From Anaerolineae bacterium (GTDB lineage Bacteria; Chloroflexota; Anaerolineae; Aggregatilineales; Aggregatilineaceae): a stretch of 64,000 bases of DNA. The DNA lies in the NCBI GenBank assembly GCA_018432315.1, contig JAHDLB010000017.1, positions 1-64,000 of the forward strand, written 5' to 3'. The position numbers and the translations under genes are program-made. Position 1 is the stretch's first letter. Every line of letters begins with the position of its first letter. Shown here one piece after another: positions 1-8,010 of the stretch. Under the pieces are notes generated by a model, which had not been told where the DNA came from, made no database searches, and worked only from the letters and a program-made list of their open reading frames with translations.

Positions 1-44
1 AGAAGTTGCCGAATGCGCTCGCTCGGCGGTATCTTTGCGCTCAT
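1..44 (-). CDS. 5' fragment of a gene running off the left edge
   Basis: Only the first 14 codons are in the window, starting at an ATG at 44 and preceded by a GAAGGAG ribosome binding site. The visible residues begin MSAKIPPSERIRQL. This resembles the start of the 425-residue protein encoded at 35794-37071 (MPTTTNQPPATIRVWF) and occupies the same position relative to its neighbours (helix-turn-helix gene, then MIENLRPL gene, then this one). I infer it is a paralogue of that unknown protein; function unknown. Confidence 0.5.
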   Translation of the reverse strand, partial: MSAKIPPSERIRQL

Positions 45-120
45 GGCGTGGGCTCCTTCTCCCTTTTCGGGAATTCGTTCTTGGACAAACGAATGGTAGC
101 TCACGCCTCCACTTTTTACA

Positions 121-279
121 TCAGTTTACGGACATTACCGGCGGATACTTCGAGATAGTCGCGTAATTGAAATGCTCGCGCACTGGTTTGGAACCAATTG
201 CGCGTATCACGGCTTCGCGCGCAGCTTGATGAGCTGCCTGGCGTTGTTCTTGAGTCAGTGGTCGAAGGTTCTCAATCAT
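121..279 (-). pseudogene. Truncated paralogue of the 37236-38132 membrane protein
   Basis: Reading from the ATG at 279 gives a 52-residue peptide starting MIENLRPLTQEQRQAA and containing IGSKPVREHFNYATISKYP. Over its length it matches the N-terminus of the protein encoded at 37236-38132 (MIENLRPLTQEQRQGA, LGSKPTREQFTHTAISRYP), then stops where that protein enters its first membrane segment. The rest of the gene is missing, so this is a broken copy. It follows directly the helix-turn-helix tail of the left recombinase, as its intact homologue follows the helix-turn-helix gene at 38147. This shows that the same target locus occurs twice in the window. Confidence 0.65.
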
Positions 280-290
280 GGCAGTCACTC

Positions 291-2306
291 TCACTTCCGG
301 CGATCATTCAGAATCTGCCAGATGCGCTGCTCGGTGATGCCAAAGACCTCAGCCAGCGTCGCTATCGACTCACCTTGTTGATGTCTTGCGCGGATTTCAG
401 CATTACGTTTGCATTTGGGGGATGTGCCATCGGAGACGGGAGACTGAGGGAGTTCTAAGCCGCGATACGAGATTGCCATCGCGAACGCCACCGAGAACAA
501 AACCTGGGGGAATGATCTGCCCTGTATCCCCCTATGGGGCATCGCATTCCAACAGCCTAGAAGCTCGTTGGAATGTGCTTTTTCTACGGCTTTTTCATAC
601 CCCTCGCTGCCCGGTTCCAGGTCCCCAAATTCATCGTAATACAACTCCATCCGCAGCATCAGGAAGTCATCCGCCCACGGCTTGAGCTTGTAGCTCACAA
701 TGCGCCGCGTGTCCAGGTCAAACACAATCTCCGAGAACAGATGCCGCGCCATCCCCTGGCGGTCTTCATCATCGGCCGTATCCCACAGCTGGCTTATCCG
801 GTTGACCGCATCCAGGCAGAGGGATAGTTCCAGAGCCTTGCGTTCCGTCTCTGTGGTCCGCGCTTCCCAATGCGCAATCTCCCGTTCGTTCTGCTCGACC
901 CGCCGCAGGTATTCATCGCGCGTCATACGCCCATCCCCGTACAGATGCACCGCCGCATCAATCCGCCGCTGGCACAGGGCAATCGCGTCCCGCTTCTGCG
1001 CTTCCAGGTCAATATCATCGTCTGAGGTCAGCCCGCGCTCAGTCTGTATCGCCAACGCGGTCAGGTAGTCGAGCGCATCTTCCCGCACCGTGAGCAGTTT
1101 GAGCAGCCGCCCGACTTCGGCTTCTATGTCATCCGCCGGAACCGTCCGATTCGTGCAACCGCACACCACCCCTTGCTTGTGCTTGTACCGCCGCTTGCCG
1201 CGCGGGTCCGTTGACCCCGCCAACCGCTCCCGCAGCCGTGGATCATCCTGCTCCTGGGCCAGCCGGTCACAATGCGCGCAGTAGACCAACGTGCTGAGGG
1301 CATAGGTCCGCGTCCGGTGCTGTATCCCGTTATCCGGCGACTTGTGCGCCCGCGCCTTTCGCACCTGGGCGACCCCCTGCAACAACTCCAACGGAAACAC
1401 CGCCCGCGATTCGATGAGCAGCGCCGGGTCTACATCGTTCTGAGCAGACCGGTCTTTCGCCCGCGTTTCTGGCACCAGCCCGCCATATTCGGGCCAGTTC
1501 GCCACCACCCGCCGGATATCCTCCTGGCTGATAGGCCGCGGATTGCCTTTCCGGTCCCGAAACGGCCAGCCCTCGGTGTTCAGGCGATAGGCTATCTTGT
1601 CCATGCCTATTTCGTTTTCCGCGTAGATTTCCAGGATGTACCGCGCGCACTCGAAGAACCCGCGCCAGAGTGCCCCCTCCTGAGGCGACTGGTCAGGCTT
1701 GCCCCTGGCGAAGCTCCCATCCGGTAGCAGCCACGCCCCCTTGGGTGACGGTTCCAGGAACCCATCCTCCCCCCGCTGCGTGCCGAAAGGTGGACTGCCC
1801 ACGCTTTTCCCCTGCGCCCGCAGGAACGCCACCGCCGCTTTCGTGCGTTCGCTCACCTGCTCGGCATAGTCTTCATCCAGCATCCCGCGAATCTGCGCCA
1901 GGAACTTCCCGCTGCGCGTTCTGGTGTCCAGCTCGTAATTCGGACGCGTGAACACCAGCTCGATATCGTACTGCTCGAGCTGGTCCAGCAGGTCACCAAT
2001 CCGCCAGCCCTTCCGGTGCAGCCGCGCCAGGTCATACACCACCAGCGCTTTCACATCCGGGTCAGCCAGCCGGTGCTGTAGCTCCAACCAGCCGGGCCGG
2101 TTGGTCACGAACCGCGCCGACTTGTGCCCATCCGCATCTTCATACCATTCCGCGGTCAGCCCAACGGATTGCACATACGACCGGGCTAACGCCCGCTGGC
2201 GCTCAGGACTGGCCTTGTCGCTGTCGTTCTTGGTCACCGACTGGCGGATGTACACGAGGGCTATACTGCGTTCTGTGAGGGCTTGACGCCGCTTTGACGT
2301 AGACAT
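291..2306 (-). CDS. Large serine recombinase with in-frame C-terminal HTH tail
   Basis: Large serine recombinase/integrase of about 671 residues, predicted to cut and rejoin att sites through a phosphoserine link. Start at 2306 is chosen because AAGGAG lies just upstream and the resolvase fold begins soon after (YIRQS, catalytic Ser about residue 23; DLARLHRKGWR further in). A recombinase domain and a zinc ribbon (CAHC with a later CGC) follow, then a coiled helical segment. The last 84 residues (MPHRG... EIRARHQQGESIATLAEVFG) are not part of the recombinase in the sister gene at 38068-40236, where the same segment is a separate reading frame. The junction is exactly att site A, so the tail comes from the target locus and was joined in frame by integration. 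Nearest upstream neighbours are the 2477-2683 gene and Rep, same strand. Confidence 0.9.
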   Translation of the reverse strand: MSTSKRRQALTERSIALVYIRQSVTKNDSDKASPERQRALARSYVQSVGLTAEWYEDADGHKSARFVTNRPGWLELQHRLADPDVKALVVYDLARLHRKGWRIGDLLDQLEQYDIELVFTRPNYELDTRTRSGKFLAQIRGMLDEDYAEQVSERTKAAVAFLRAQGKSVGSPPFGTQRGEDGFLEPSPKGAWLLPDGSFARGKPDQSPQEGALWRGFFECARYILEIYAENEIGMDKIAYRLNTEGWPFRDRKGNPRPISQEDIRRVVANWPEYGGLVPETRAKDRSAQNDVDPALLIESRAVFPLELLQGVAQVRKARAHKSPDNGIQHRTRTYALSTLVYCAHCDRLAQEQDDPRLRERLAGSTDPRGKRRYKHKQGVVCGCTNRTVPADDIEAEVGRLLKLLTVREDALDYLTALAIQTERGLTSDDDIDLEAQKRDAIALCQRRIDAAVHLYGDGRMTRDEYLRRVEQNEREIAHWEARTTETERKALELSLCLDAVNRISQLWDTADDEDRQGMARHLFSEIVFDLDTRRIVSYKLKPWADDFLMLRMELYYDEFGDLEPGSEGYEKAVEKAHSNELLGCWNAMPHRGIQGRSFPQVLFSVAFAMAISYRGLELPQSPVSDGTSPKCKRNAEIRARHQQGESIATLAEVFGITEQRIWQILNDRRK
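507..553. repeat. att-like site A (recombinase/HTH junction)
   Basis: A 47-bp site with GGAATG at 509-514, core CCCCTATGGGGC at 529-540 and CATTCCAAC at 545-553, giving inverted GGAAT/ATTCC arms round a near-palindromic core. The same layout and spacing is seen at sites B (7701) and C (38362), and in diverged inverted form at D (7847). On the minus strand the core supplies the ATG of the HTH segment. I infer this is the integration junction of the left element. Confidence 0.7.
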
Positions 2307-2416
2307 GAAAAAGACTCCTTTTGTGTTCGGTCCAATACCATCCGTTAGCGAGAGGCCACCAAACACGCTAGAGTCTGTAGGTGGTCGCTGCGCTACTCAC
2401 ACTAGTGCATCGGCCA

Positions 2417-2449
2417 GAGCGCCGAGGTATTCACAGTACCTTGGCGCTC
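2417..2449. promoter_or_regulatory. Strong stem-loop upstream of the recombinase gene
   Basis: GAGCGCCGAGGTA (2417-2429) and TACCTTGGCGCTC (2437-2449) can pair over 13 positions with one mismatch around a 7-nt loop. It lies between the 2477-2683 gene and the recombinase start. No T-run follows on either strand, so a simple intrinsic terminator is unlikely; an operator or replication/recombination structure is possible. Confidence 0.4.
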
Positions 2450-2476
2450 ACATTCACCAATGCGCTAAGCTTAGTC

Positions 2477-2683
2477 CTACTCGATTCCCCTGTCAAGTTC
2501 CCCGTTCGCCTTGCGCGTCAGGTCTTTCGCCAGCGCCGAGGCAACCGCTTCCATGAACCCGGCGAACTCATGCACCGATTCCCGGCTTACCGGACCAGCC
2601 ACACGCTCCCGGTACGCCGCCCGCGTGAAATGGACCAGGACATCAGATGCAGGCGGCACGTATTCCACTCGCCCGCTACCCAT
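2477..2683 (-). CDS. Small conserved partner of the recombinase, 68 aa
   Basis: The start ATG at 2683 overlaps the stop of the Rep gene (2676-2678), the usual sign of translational coupling. The protein has no recognised domain. Its second half (VLVHF... GPVSRESVHEFAGFMEAVA... LTRKANGE) aligns with the C-terminal half of the 105-residue protein at 40288-40605 (VLDHF... HPEVARGLADFLTTVA... LNRKGNNE), which also sits directly upstream of a large serine recombinase. I therefore infer a conserved helper of this recombinase family, perhaps a directionality factor or regulator, but nothing in the sequence proves a function. Confidence 0.6.
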   Translation of the reverse strand: MGSGRVEYVPPASDVLVHFTRAAYRERVAGPVSRESVHEFAGFMEAVASALAKDLTRKANGELDRGIE

Positions 2684-3884
2684 CCTTGCCCCCTCCCCAC
2701 TTGGAGAACACTTCCCACTTCTGCGCCGCTTTCCGGTTGATGTCCTCGAAGGTGTACCCCTCGCCATACAGGAACGAAAGCGCTTGCGCGAGACTGGCCG
2801 GGCCCCTTGCGCCCTGCTCAATTCCTACCCGCGCTTGCAGTCCCGCCAGCCAGCCCGCCGCCGAACTCAGGTACCGCGCTGTGATGTCCGGCTTCATCTC
2901 ATAATGAGGCCGGATGGTGTCTTCATAGTGGACGCTCCATTCATCGATGAACGCCCGCAGTTCTTCCCACAGCGGAGCCAGCGCCCACCGGCTTTTGTGG
3001 TTGGCATCCTCGCCGGGAATGCACAACCGCCCCCATATCTGACTGGCGTAGTTGAGCAGCCCCAGGAACCCCTCGAACGTGTACTCCGACAGGTACCGCA
3101 TCCCAGGGAACCCGGCTTGATAGGGACGGAACGACCACTCGAACCGGGTCACCGCGATATCGTCATCCTCGCCCACGCCCCACACCGACCGCCAGAAGCG
3201 TGAGTCCCCATCCCGCTCGCTTTCGACAACTTTGTCGTACACCGTGAAGCACACGTTACCCTTGCGCGAGCCTACCGAAATGCCGGTCAATTCCCCGCTG
3301 CGCTGCGACAGGTGAAAATTCCGAGGCTTGGCATAGCCCACCCATTGACGCCGCCATTCATCCAGCGAGAATGATTCCACGTCCAGGCCCAGGACATCCA
3401 GCGCGATATCCAGGCGGTTGATGCGAATCGGGTACTGTCCTGGGTCGCGCATGCCGAACAGCATCAGCTGGCCCAACACGTTTTCCCGCAGTGTTTTCTC
3501 CGCGAAAGGTTCCCCATACGACCGCAGCCACTTGGGGCCAAGTTGGAGCATGACGCCCATCCCTTCGCCCTCATGTTTCGTCCCTTCCAGCCGGTCATTC
3601 ACCCGGTTGGTGAGGAACAACCGCGCATCGTCATCCCACACCGAGAGCTTGTAGCCCTGCGCCCCACGCTTGAGGATATTCCCCTCATACGGCAGGCCCG
3701 TGTATAGCCGTGGGTCACTCAGGTCACCCACACCCGCCGCCCAGATTCCGAACAAATCCTCGTGAGGATATTCCACCACCAGATACAGGCTATCCATCCA
3801 CAAATTGACCAGTTGGTGTTTGACTCCCCGTAATACAGTACGGGGAGTGGTTGCCCCACCATTCCAACCCGCTTGACTGTCCAT
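2676..3884 (-). CDS. Rep_trans-type replication initiation factor, 402 aa
   Basis: Likely rolling-circle initiator of the replication initiation factor family (Pfam Rep_trans), which nicks the element's origin. Diagnostic stretches are YPIRINRLDIALDV near residue 155 and GISVGSRKGNVCFTVYDK near residue 200, matching the conserved RLD and GSR...R(I/V)YDK motifs; the tyrosine of VYDK is a candidate nicking residue by family analogy. Start at 3884 has AAAGGAG upstream. The gene is first in a same-strand run with the small partner and the recombinase. Because the second element in this window carries a RepA-like helicase instead, replication modules appear interchangeable between these elements. 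Confidence 0.75.
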   Translation of the reverse strand: MDSQAGWNGGATTPRTVLRGVKHQLVNLWMDSLYLVVEYPHEDLFGIWAAGVGDLSDPRLYTGLPYEGNILKRGAQGYKLSVWDDDARLFLTNRVNDRLEGTKHEGEGMGVMLQLGPKWLRSYGEPFAEKTLRENVLGQLMLFGMRDPGQYPIRINRLDIALDVLGLDVESFSLDEWRRQWVGYAKPRNFHLSQRSGELTGISVGSRKGNVCFTVYDKVVESERDGDSRFWRSVWGVGEDDDIAVTRFEWSFRPYQAGFPGMRYLSEYTFEGFLGLLNYASQIWGRLCIPGEDANHKSRWALAPLWEELRAFIDEWSVHYEDTIRPHYEMKPDITARYLSSAAGWLAGLQARVGIEQGARGPASLAQALSFLYGEGYTFEDINRKAAQKWEVFSKWGGGKDG

Positions 3885-4013
3885 ACGACTCCTTTCTTGT
3901 CGGGCCAGCCCGCCCCGGTTAGAATGGAGCCAGCTGACCTACTCACACGATTCAGGTTTGCTGCTGCCAGGACGGTGTTGCCCCACCCTCCTGGCCTTTT
4001 TTTGACCGACCGA

Positions 4014-4277
4014 CTATTTCCCGCTGTGCAGCGGATGGTTGAACTCCCGCGGTCGCCGCTCGAATATCGCCTTGGAGAATGCAAAATCCGGACACGGTCC
4101 CGCCGCGATGCGCTCCGCAATCAGCGCCGTATCCTCCGCGTTGTAAGGTGGCCCACCGTACACGATGCGGAACGCCACCGGGCACTTGACCCATATCCAG
4201 TACTCGCAGCCCACCTTTCGACATACGCCGCAGTTCCGGCTGAGCCACCGCTCCAACTCTTTGACATCAATTTCCAA
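4014..4277 (-). CDS. Small cysteine-containing protein, 87 aa
   Basis: Short open frame read from a TTG at 4277, upstream of Rep on the same strand. The N-terminal third holds CGVCRKVGCEYWIWVKC, a possible metal-binding cluster of four cysteines. No family recognised. The start codon and weak ribosome binding site make the exact limits uncertain. Small zinc-ribbon proteins are common next to replication initiators of such elements, so a role in the element's own replication or regulation is plausible but unproven. Confidence 0.5.
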   Translation of the reverse strand: MEIDVKELERWLSRNCGVCRKVGCEYWIWVKCPVAFRIVYGGPPYNAEDTALIAERIAAGPCPDFAFSKAIFERRPREFNHPLHSGK

Positions 4278-4678
4278 CGTTCTTTCTCACCCCCTTTCTT
4301 TCTTGCGTTAACGCCACTCCGCGCGGGCTGCCGTCAGTCTAGCGCCCAGGGAACCCCGGCAATCAAGGGCCGCGCTCCTGGCTGGCGCCGCTTCGCTCAC
4401 CGCGCGGACTGCCCCCTTGACTGCCACCCCTATGGCGCTGCTGCCGGGTCGCCCCGGCGGAGTGGGCTGGCAGACTGGCCGACCGGGGGGAGCGAAGCGT
4501 GAGCCGGTGTCCCCGCCCCCCTGTCACGCTTTGTTCTGGTGGGGCGTTGCCCCACGCCCCAGGCAGACCTGATGCGGGAACAAAGCGTGAGCGCCGCCCG
4601 CCGGGAACGACCGCCCGCGCTTGTTGACGATCCAACCCCTTGCGTTTCCATGCGATTCGTCGTAAAATAATCGCATGA

Positions 4679-4700
4679 GCGTATATCGATAATTATACGC
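4679..4700. promoter_or_regulatory. Candidate XRE operator/promoter
   Basis: GCGTATA (4679-4685) and TATACGC (4694-4700) form an inverted repeat in an AT-rich patch about 50 bp upstream of the XRE gene and between divergent transcripts. A similar CGTATATAAT string lies upstream of the paralogous repressor at 40953. I infer the autoregulatory operator of the repressor; this is by position and symmetry only. Confidence 0.4.
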
Positions 4701-4746
4701 AATTGCGGATAAGAGTCAAGACCAGCGGATAAAGTGAGGGCAACCC

Positions 4747-5184
4747 ATGAACGAGGAAAAGATGCGGGCTACACGAGCCATACTCGCCAGTGCCGAAAAG
4801 AGGGTCCGAAACGAAGTAGGCGAACAGATACGCCGGGCACGCGTTGAGAGGGATATGAGTCAGGCGGAACTGGCCGACCTGCTGAACCGCAGGCAGGCGT
4901 ACATCTCCGATATCGAGAACGGCAAGACCGAGCCGAACGTCACTTTTCTGGTTCAGTTGAGTATGGTGCTGGACAAGCCCATTCAGTTCTTTTTTCCATC
5001 CGAATGGCCCAGCGGCGGACAGCACACCTTAAAAGACGACGAACTGACGCCCGAGGAAAGCGAACTCATTCACCGGCTGCGCCAGTTGGAGGAGGGCTTC
5101 AGCTATCATCTGGCGTTACGTATTCTGCTCACCATGGCCGAGGTCAACCGCGAACAAGAGGACTATTTCAACCGCAACAGCTGA
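4747..5184 (+). CDS. XRE-family repressor of the left element, 145 aa
   Basis: Cytoplasmic DNA-binding regulator. A Cro/C1-type HTH spans about residues 24-78 (IRRARVERDMSQAELADLL, RRQAYISDIENGKTEP), followed by a VLDKPIQFFFP segment and a helical C-terminus. It is clearly paralogous to the XRE protein at 40953-41351 (same HTH, same PLTYFFP-type segment), and both are transcribed away from a recombinase/replication block. Expected role: keep the element's recombinase and Rep genes silent. The following 250 bases up to 5440 hold GC-rich hairpin-prone sequence and then a sharp drop in GC. Confidence 0.85.
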   Translation: MNEEKMRATRAILASAEKRVRNEVGEQIRRARVERDMSQAELADLLNRRQAYISDIENGKTEPNVTFLVQLSMVLDKPIQFFFPSEWPSGGQHTLKDDELTPEESELIHRLRQLEEGFSYHLALRILLTMAEVNREQEDYFNRNS

Positions 5185-5439
5185 CGCCACCGCAGCGCGG
5201 GCCCCTGGCCCCCGCCCCGCGCTCCCGCGCGGGTACCCACCCAGGAGGGCCCGCGCGATTCCTCACAATCCGCAACGTCCCAAAACCTAGCGGTTGCTCC
5301 GTTGAAGCACGTTTCTTGTTCTTGCACACAGTCATTCTAAATGTCTGAGAATATCTGAATGTCATGACATACTGGTCCTCCAGGCTGCTTTGGGTTAGGC
5401 TTAGCAATGTCAACTCTGTAAAAAACCTGAGGTACGAAA

Positions 5440-7308
5440 ATGCCAGCAATAAGTTTCGGCGGGGGGCAGTACCTAAATATAGAAAACGCCGGAGATGGTC
5501 TTCACCCAAGAAGCAATTTCACTATAGAAGCATTGGTCACCCCGCTTGAGGCAGGTGAGAACCCATCTATTTTCTCCCGACCCATTAGTAAGAAATGGGA
5601 AGAACCATATGTATCTTATCGACTCGGTTTCTCTGCTACAGAATTAATCCCTGAGTTTGAGCTCCTGTTTGAGGGCGAATCTACTCCCCTAGTCCTGAGA
5701 AGTTCCAAACCCGTACCTCTGCAACGTCCGACACACCTAGCAGGAACCTACGACGGCTTGAAAGTACGGCTGTTCGTTGATGGAGAACTAGTCAAAGAAA
5801 TCAAAAAACTGGGGAAAACGGTACAAAGTCTAGAACCACCTACGGTAGGTTCTCGATCAAGTTCTGATCCAGGCGGATATTTCGTCGGTCTAGCTCACGA
5901 GATTCGTGCATGGAATGTTGCACGCACCCCCAAAGAAATCGACTTCTGGAAGTTCCGAATACTTCCACTTCCTGCCCCACCGGAATGCCAAGGGCTATGG
6001 CAGACAGAAGTCGGCATAGGTCGCGAACAAGCTTTTCACTTGGCAGCCCAAGGATTTTCTGCTCAAGAACGAGCATGGGCATCATTCATCACGCGATACA
6101 CCACAGAATACAATCGCCTCGCGCCTGCAATGTTAAACTCAGAAGCAAGAACTCGTTTCGCTAGCGCGATTTCATCTTGCGTGTTGGTCAAGGCAAGAGA
6201 CGGATACCTAGCAATCTATCATTCCAGCACGCCCCCATACATACAAGCTGATATTCCCGGCACAGAGGAATCGCCAACCGATGGTTTCTTTGTTTTCGAT
6301 ACAACCGAGACCACTCTTTCGCAGATCTTGCAGGATGGTACAGGAAACGGCATCAAAGTAGCGTATCCCACACCTGGAAGCCAAACGGGCGATCCCTGGT
6401 CTGAGCCGGAGGATATCCCAAATCCATCTGGTGCAATGATAGCTTCTGATTTTTGCGGTTCAATGGCCACTATACCACGCATTGCCATCACCCCAGAAGT
6501 TCTTACCGAACATGACATAGTGACTGGTGTTAAGTCAAGCCGACTTCGCATCCTTTCACCATTGGCGAGCCACAACGATGACAGTGTTTCTCGTCTCTTT
6601 GATTGGCTGTTCATCGATCTCTGGTTTGGAGATATTAGTTGGGATATAGCCAAAGCGACATTGAGCGAAACCTTGGCAACTGCAGATTTGGTTAATCTCA
6701 ATCAAGCTGCACAACTACCACTCCCGCGACAACAAACCCTCGCCATTCCACCAACTGACCCTCTGACTGCTGTCGAGGCTACCATCGATGAATTTGAACA
6801 ATTGCTGGAAAGACCAGATGTTGATGAAGTACGAGATATTCAGCCCTTTTTGGCAGACCCTAAACATTGGTTTTTACTTAGTCCCGGTTGCAGGAATGTC
6901 TGGCAGGAGAAGCGCCTAGGTAACAAATACAAAGTGGACTATATCGTAGAAGAAGCTCAAGGCACATATGTTGCGATTGAGATTGAGTCACCAAAGAAGA
7001 AGGCGTACAAGACTGGAAAGGTAAAAGATCCATACTCCGACCTTACGCACGCTGAACAGCAAGTTCGAGATTACTGTAACTACATTGATTGGAATCGCGA
7101 CACAGTAGAAAGAGAAGAAGGGCTTGCCGAAATCTTCAAACCACGCGGTGTAGTAGTTATCGGAAGAAGAAGGGATTTGTCAGATGATGGTGCGAGAAAG
7201 CTCAAGGAACGAAACGCCGACTCCGCCCGGTATTCGATTATGGTTTATGACGACTTAATCGACCAAGCACGAAGCATGATTCGTCGCCTGAGGGCTATTA
7301 CCAGTTGA
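5440..7308 (+). CDS. LamG-like/Shedu-like (DUF4263) nuclease fusion, 622 aa
   Basis: Probable anti-phage effector. Residues about 1-170 read as a concanavalin A/LamG-like jellyroll (GGGQYLNIENAG start, FTIEALVTPLEAGEN, HLAGTYDGLKVRLFVDGELV, HEIRAWNVARTPKEI). About 170-450 has no recognised domain. The C-terminal 150 residues resemble the Shedu nuclease (DUF4263): VDYIVEEAQGTYVAIEIESP gives a PD-(D/E)xK-like arrangement with Asp500, Glu514, Glu516 and Lys519/520, ending in GVVVIGRR and a helical tail. Start at 5440 has a GAGG site eight bases upstream. The gene is markedly AT-richer than its neighbours and is the only cargo between the repressor and att site B, indicating recent transfer. The N-terminal LamG domain would be the sensor if it follows the usual Shedu design; that is inference. 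Confidence 0.75.
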   Translation: MPAISFGGGQYLNIENAGDGLHPRSNFTIEALVTPLEAGENPSIFSRPISKKWEEPYVSYRLGFSATELIPEFELLFEGESTPLVLRSSKPVPLQRPTHLAGTYDGLKVRLFVDGELVKEIKKLGKTVQSLEPPTVGSRSSSDPGGYFVGLAHEIRAWNVARTPKEIDFWKFRILPLPAPPECQGLWQTEVGIGREQAFHLAAQGFSAQERAWASFITRYTTEYNRLAPAMLNSEARTRFASAISSCVLVKARDGYLAIYHSSTPPYIQADIPGTEESPTDGFFVFDTTETTLSQILQDGTGNGIKVAYPTPGSQTGDPWSEPEDIPNPSGAMIASDFCGSMATIPRIAITPEVLTEHDIVTGVKSSRLRILSPLASHNDDSVSRLFDWLFIDLWFGDISWDIAKATLSETLATADLVNLNQAAQLPLPRQQTLAIPPTDPLTAVEATIDEFEQLLERPDVDEVRDIQPFLADPKHWFLLSPGCRNVWQEKRLGNKYKVDYIVEEAQGTYVAIEIESPKKKAYKTGKVKDPYSDLTHAEQQVRDYCNYIDWNRDTVEREEGLAEIFKPRGVVVIGRRRDLSDDGARKLKERNADSARYSIMVYDDLIDQARSMIRRLRAITS

Positions 7309-7482
7309 AAAACCGTAGAACAAGGCTATCTGACCTTATTGGCAAACTAGAATCGTTCGGATCTACGAGACATGCACGGGTTTTAATCTGTACCATCAAG
7401 CTACCAAGATTTGATATTCTTCTTTTTATCTGGCACCTGATACAGTTACATTGTCACATCCGAAGGTCTCACCTGCAAATGG

Positions 7483-7737
7483 CTATTGTGCACCTTTGGC
7501 TCTCACAATCTGTGAAACACGTTGTTCCGAGACACCAAACAGTTCTGCCAGGTCCGCGAGCGCTTCTCCCGCAGCATATCGCGCTCGGATCTCGTCATTC
7601 CGCTCACGTTTCGTCGGCGTATAGTCGGTGACTGGTTTTGTCGGGGAAATTCGCCCAATATACATAAGCACCATCCCGTAAGCAATGCCATCCACCAGAC
7701 GTTGGAATGCCCTACCTCGTAGGCCCCTATGGGGCAC
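7483..7737 (-). CDS. Small HTH protein at att site B, 84 aa
   Basis: Begins MPHRGLRGRAFQRLVDG with its ATG inside the att core, and ends in a resolvase-type helix-turn-helix (RNDEIRARYAAGEALADLAELFGVSEQRVSQIV). It is homologous to the C-terminal tail of the left recombinase and to the gene at 38147-38398. Unlike those two copies, no MIENLRPL gene follows it; the LamG-Shedu gene ends convergently at 7308 instead. It may be the att-borne copy carried by the left element. Function unknown; possibly a regulator or a recombinase-tail donor. The space 7309-7482 holds nothing recognisable. Confidence 0.6.
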   Translation of the reverse strand: MPHRGLRGRAFQRLVDGIAYGMVLMYIGRISPTKPVTDYTPTKRERNDEIRARYAAGEALADLAELFGVSEQRVSQIVRAKGAQ

Positions 7738-7747
7738 ACGATTCCCA
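7701..7747. repeat. att-like site B
   Basis: GTTGGAATG at 7701-7709, core CCCCTATGGGGC at 7724-7735 and ATTCCC at 7741-7746. Same spacing between left arm and core (18 bases after GGAATG) as site A. It marks the right limit of the left element and holds the start codon of the HTH gene at 7737. Confidence 0.7.
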
Positions 7748-7777
7748 CTAGTGCATTCACCCCCTTTGCATTAGTGG
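7745..7777. promoter_or_regulatory. Inverted repeat upstream of the site-B HTH gene
   Basis: CCACTAGTGCA (7745-7755) and TGCATTAGTGG (7767-7777) are inverted copies with one mismatch, overlapping the right end of att site B and just upstream of the HTH start codon. This could be an operator for the HTH protein or an accessory recombinase site. The rest of 7778-8010 shows only att site D. Confidence 0.35.
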
Positions 7778-7846
7778 TATTACTACCTTCCCTCGCGCAT
7801 CACAAATGTAGTGAATGTCTCCACTGTCTAAACACGTTTCAAGGCT

Positions 7847-7893
7847 GTTGGAATCCGGTGCCCCATACCAACGTTAGAGCATAGGATTCCAAC
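7847..7893. repeat. Diverged, inverted att-like site D
   Basis: GTTGGAATCC (7847-7856) and GGATTCCAAC (7884-7893) are perfect 10-bp inverted arms, enclosing GGTGCCCCATACC. Read on the minus strand it aligns with sites A-C (GTTGGAAT, then TATGGGGCA, then ATTCCAAC), with one base fewer before the core and without the left CCCC of the core. It lies at the left end of the sulfur/copper island and in opposite orientation to A-C. Confidence 0.5.
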
Positions 7894-8010
7894 CTGACTA
7901 TCGAAACTTGCATCCAAACTCCTACTGATTTGCAGCAGAAATTAGTGGAATTGGGGCAAATTGATCCGCCGATCAAGCGATTCATACTCCACCATTCATC
8001 ACAAATAAAG

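Larger units (their letters stand above)
507..7747. mobile_element. Left serine-recombinase integrative element with defence cargo
   Basis: The segment between att-like sites A and B holds, in order, a large serine recombinase, a small conserved protein, a Rep_trans-type initiator, a small cysteine-containing protein, a divergent XRE repressor and one AT-richer cargo gene (LamG-Shedu fusion). Integrase, initiator and repressor together are the usual minimum of an integrative and possibly autonomously replicating element. No relaxase, type IV secretion or capsid genes are visible, so transfer would need a helper. Boundaries at A and B are inferred from the shared core, not proven. Confidence 0.65.

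Noticed and set aside
7305-7631. 108-codon plus-strand open frame
   Set aside because: Mostly antisense to the site-B HTH gene, no family similarity, no ribosome binding site.
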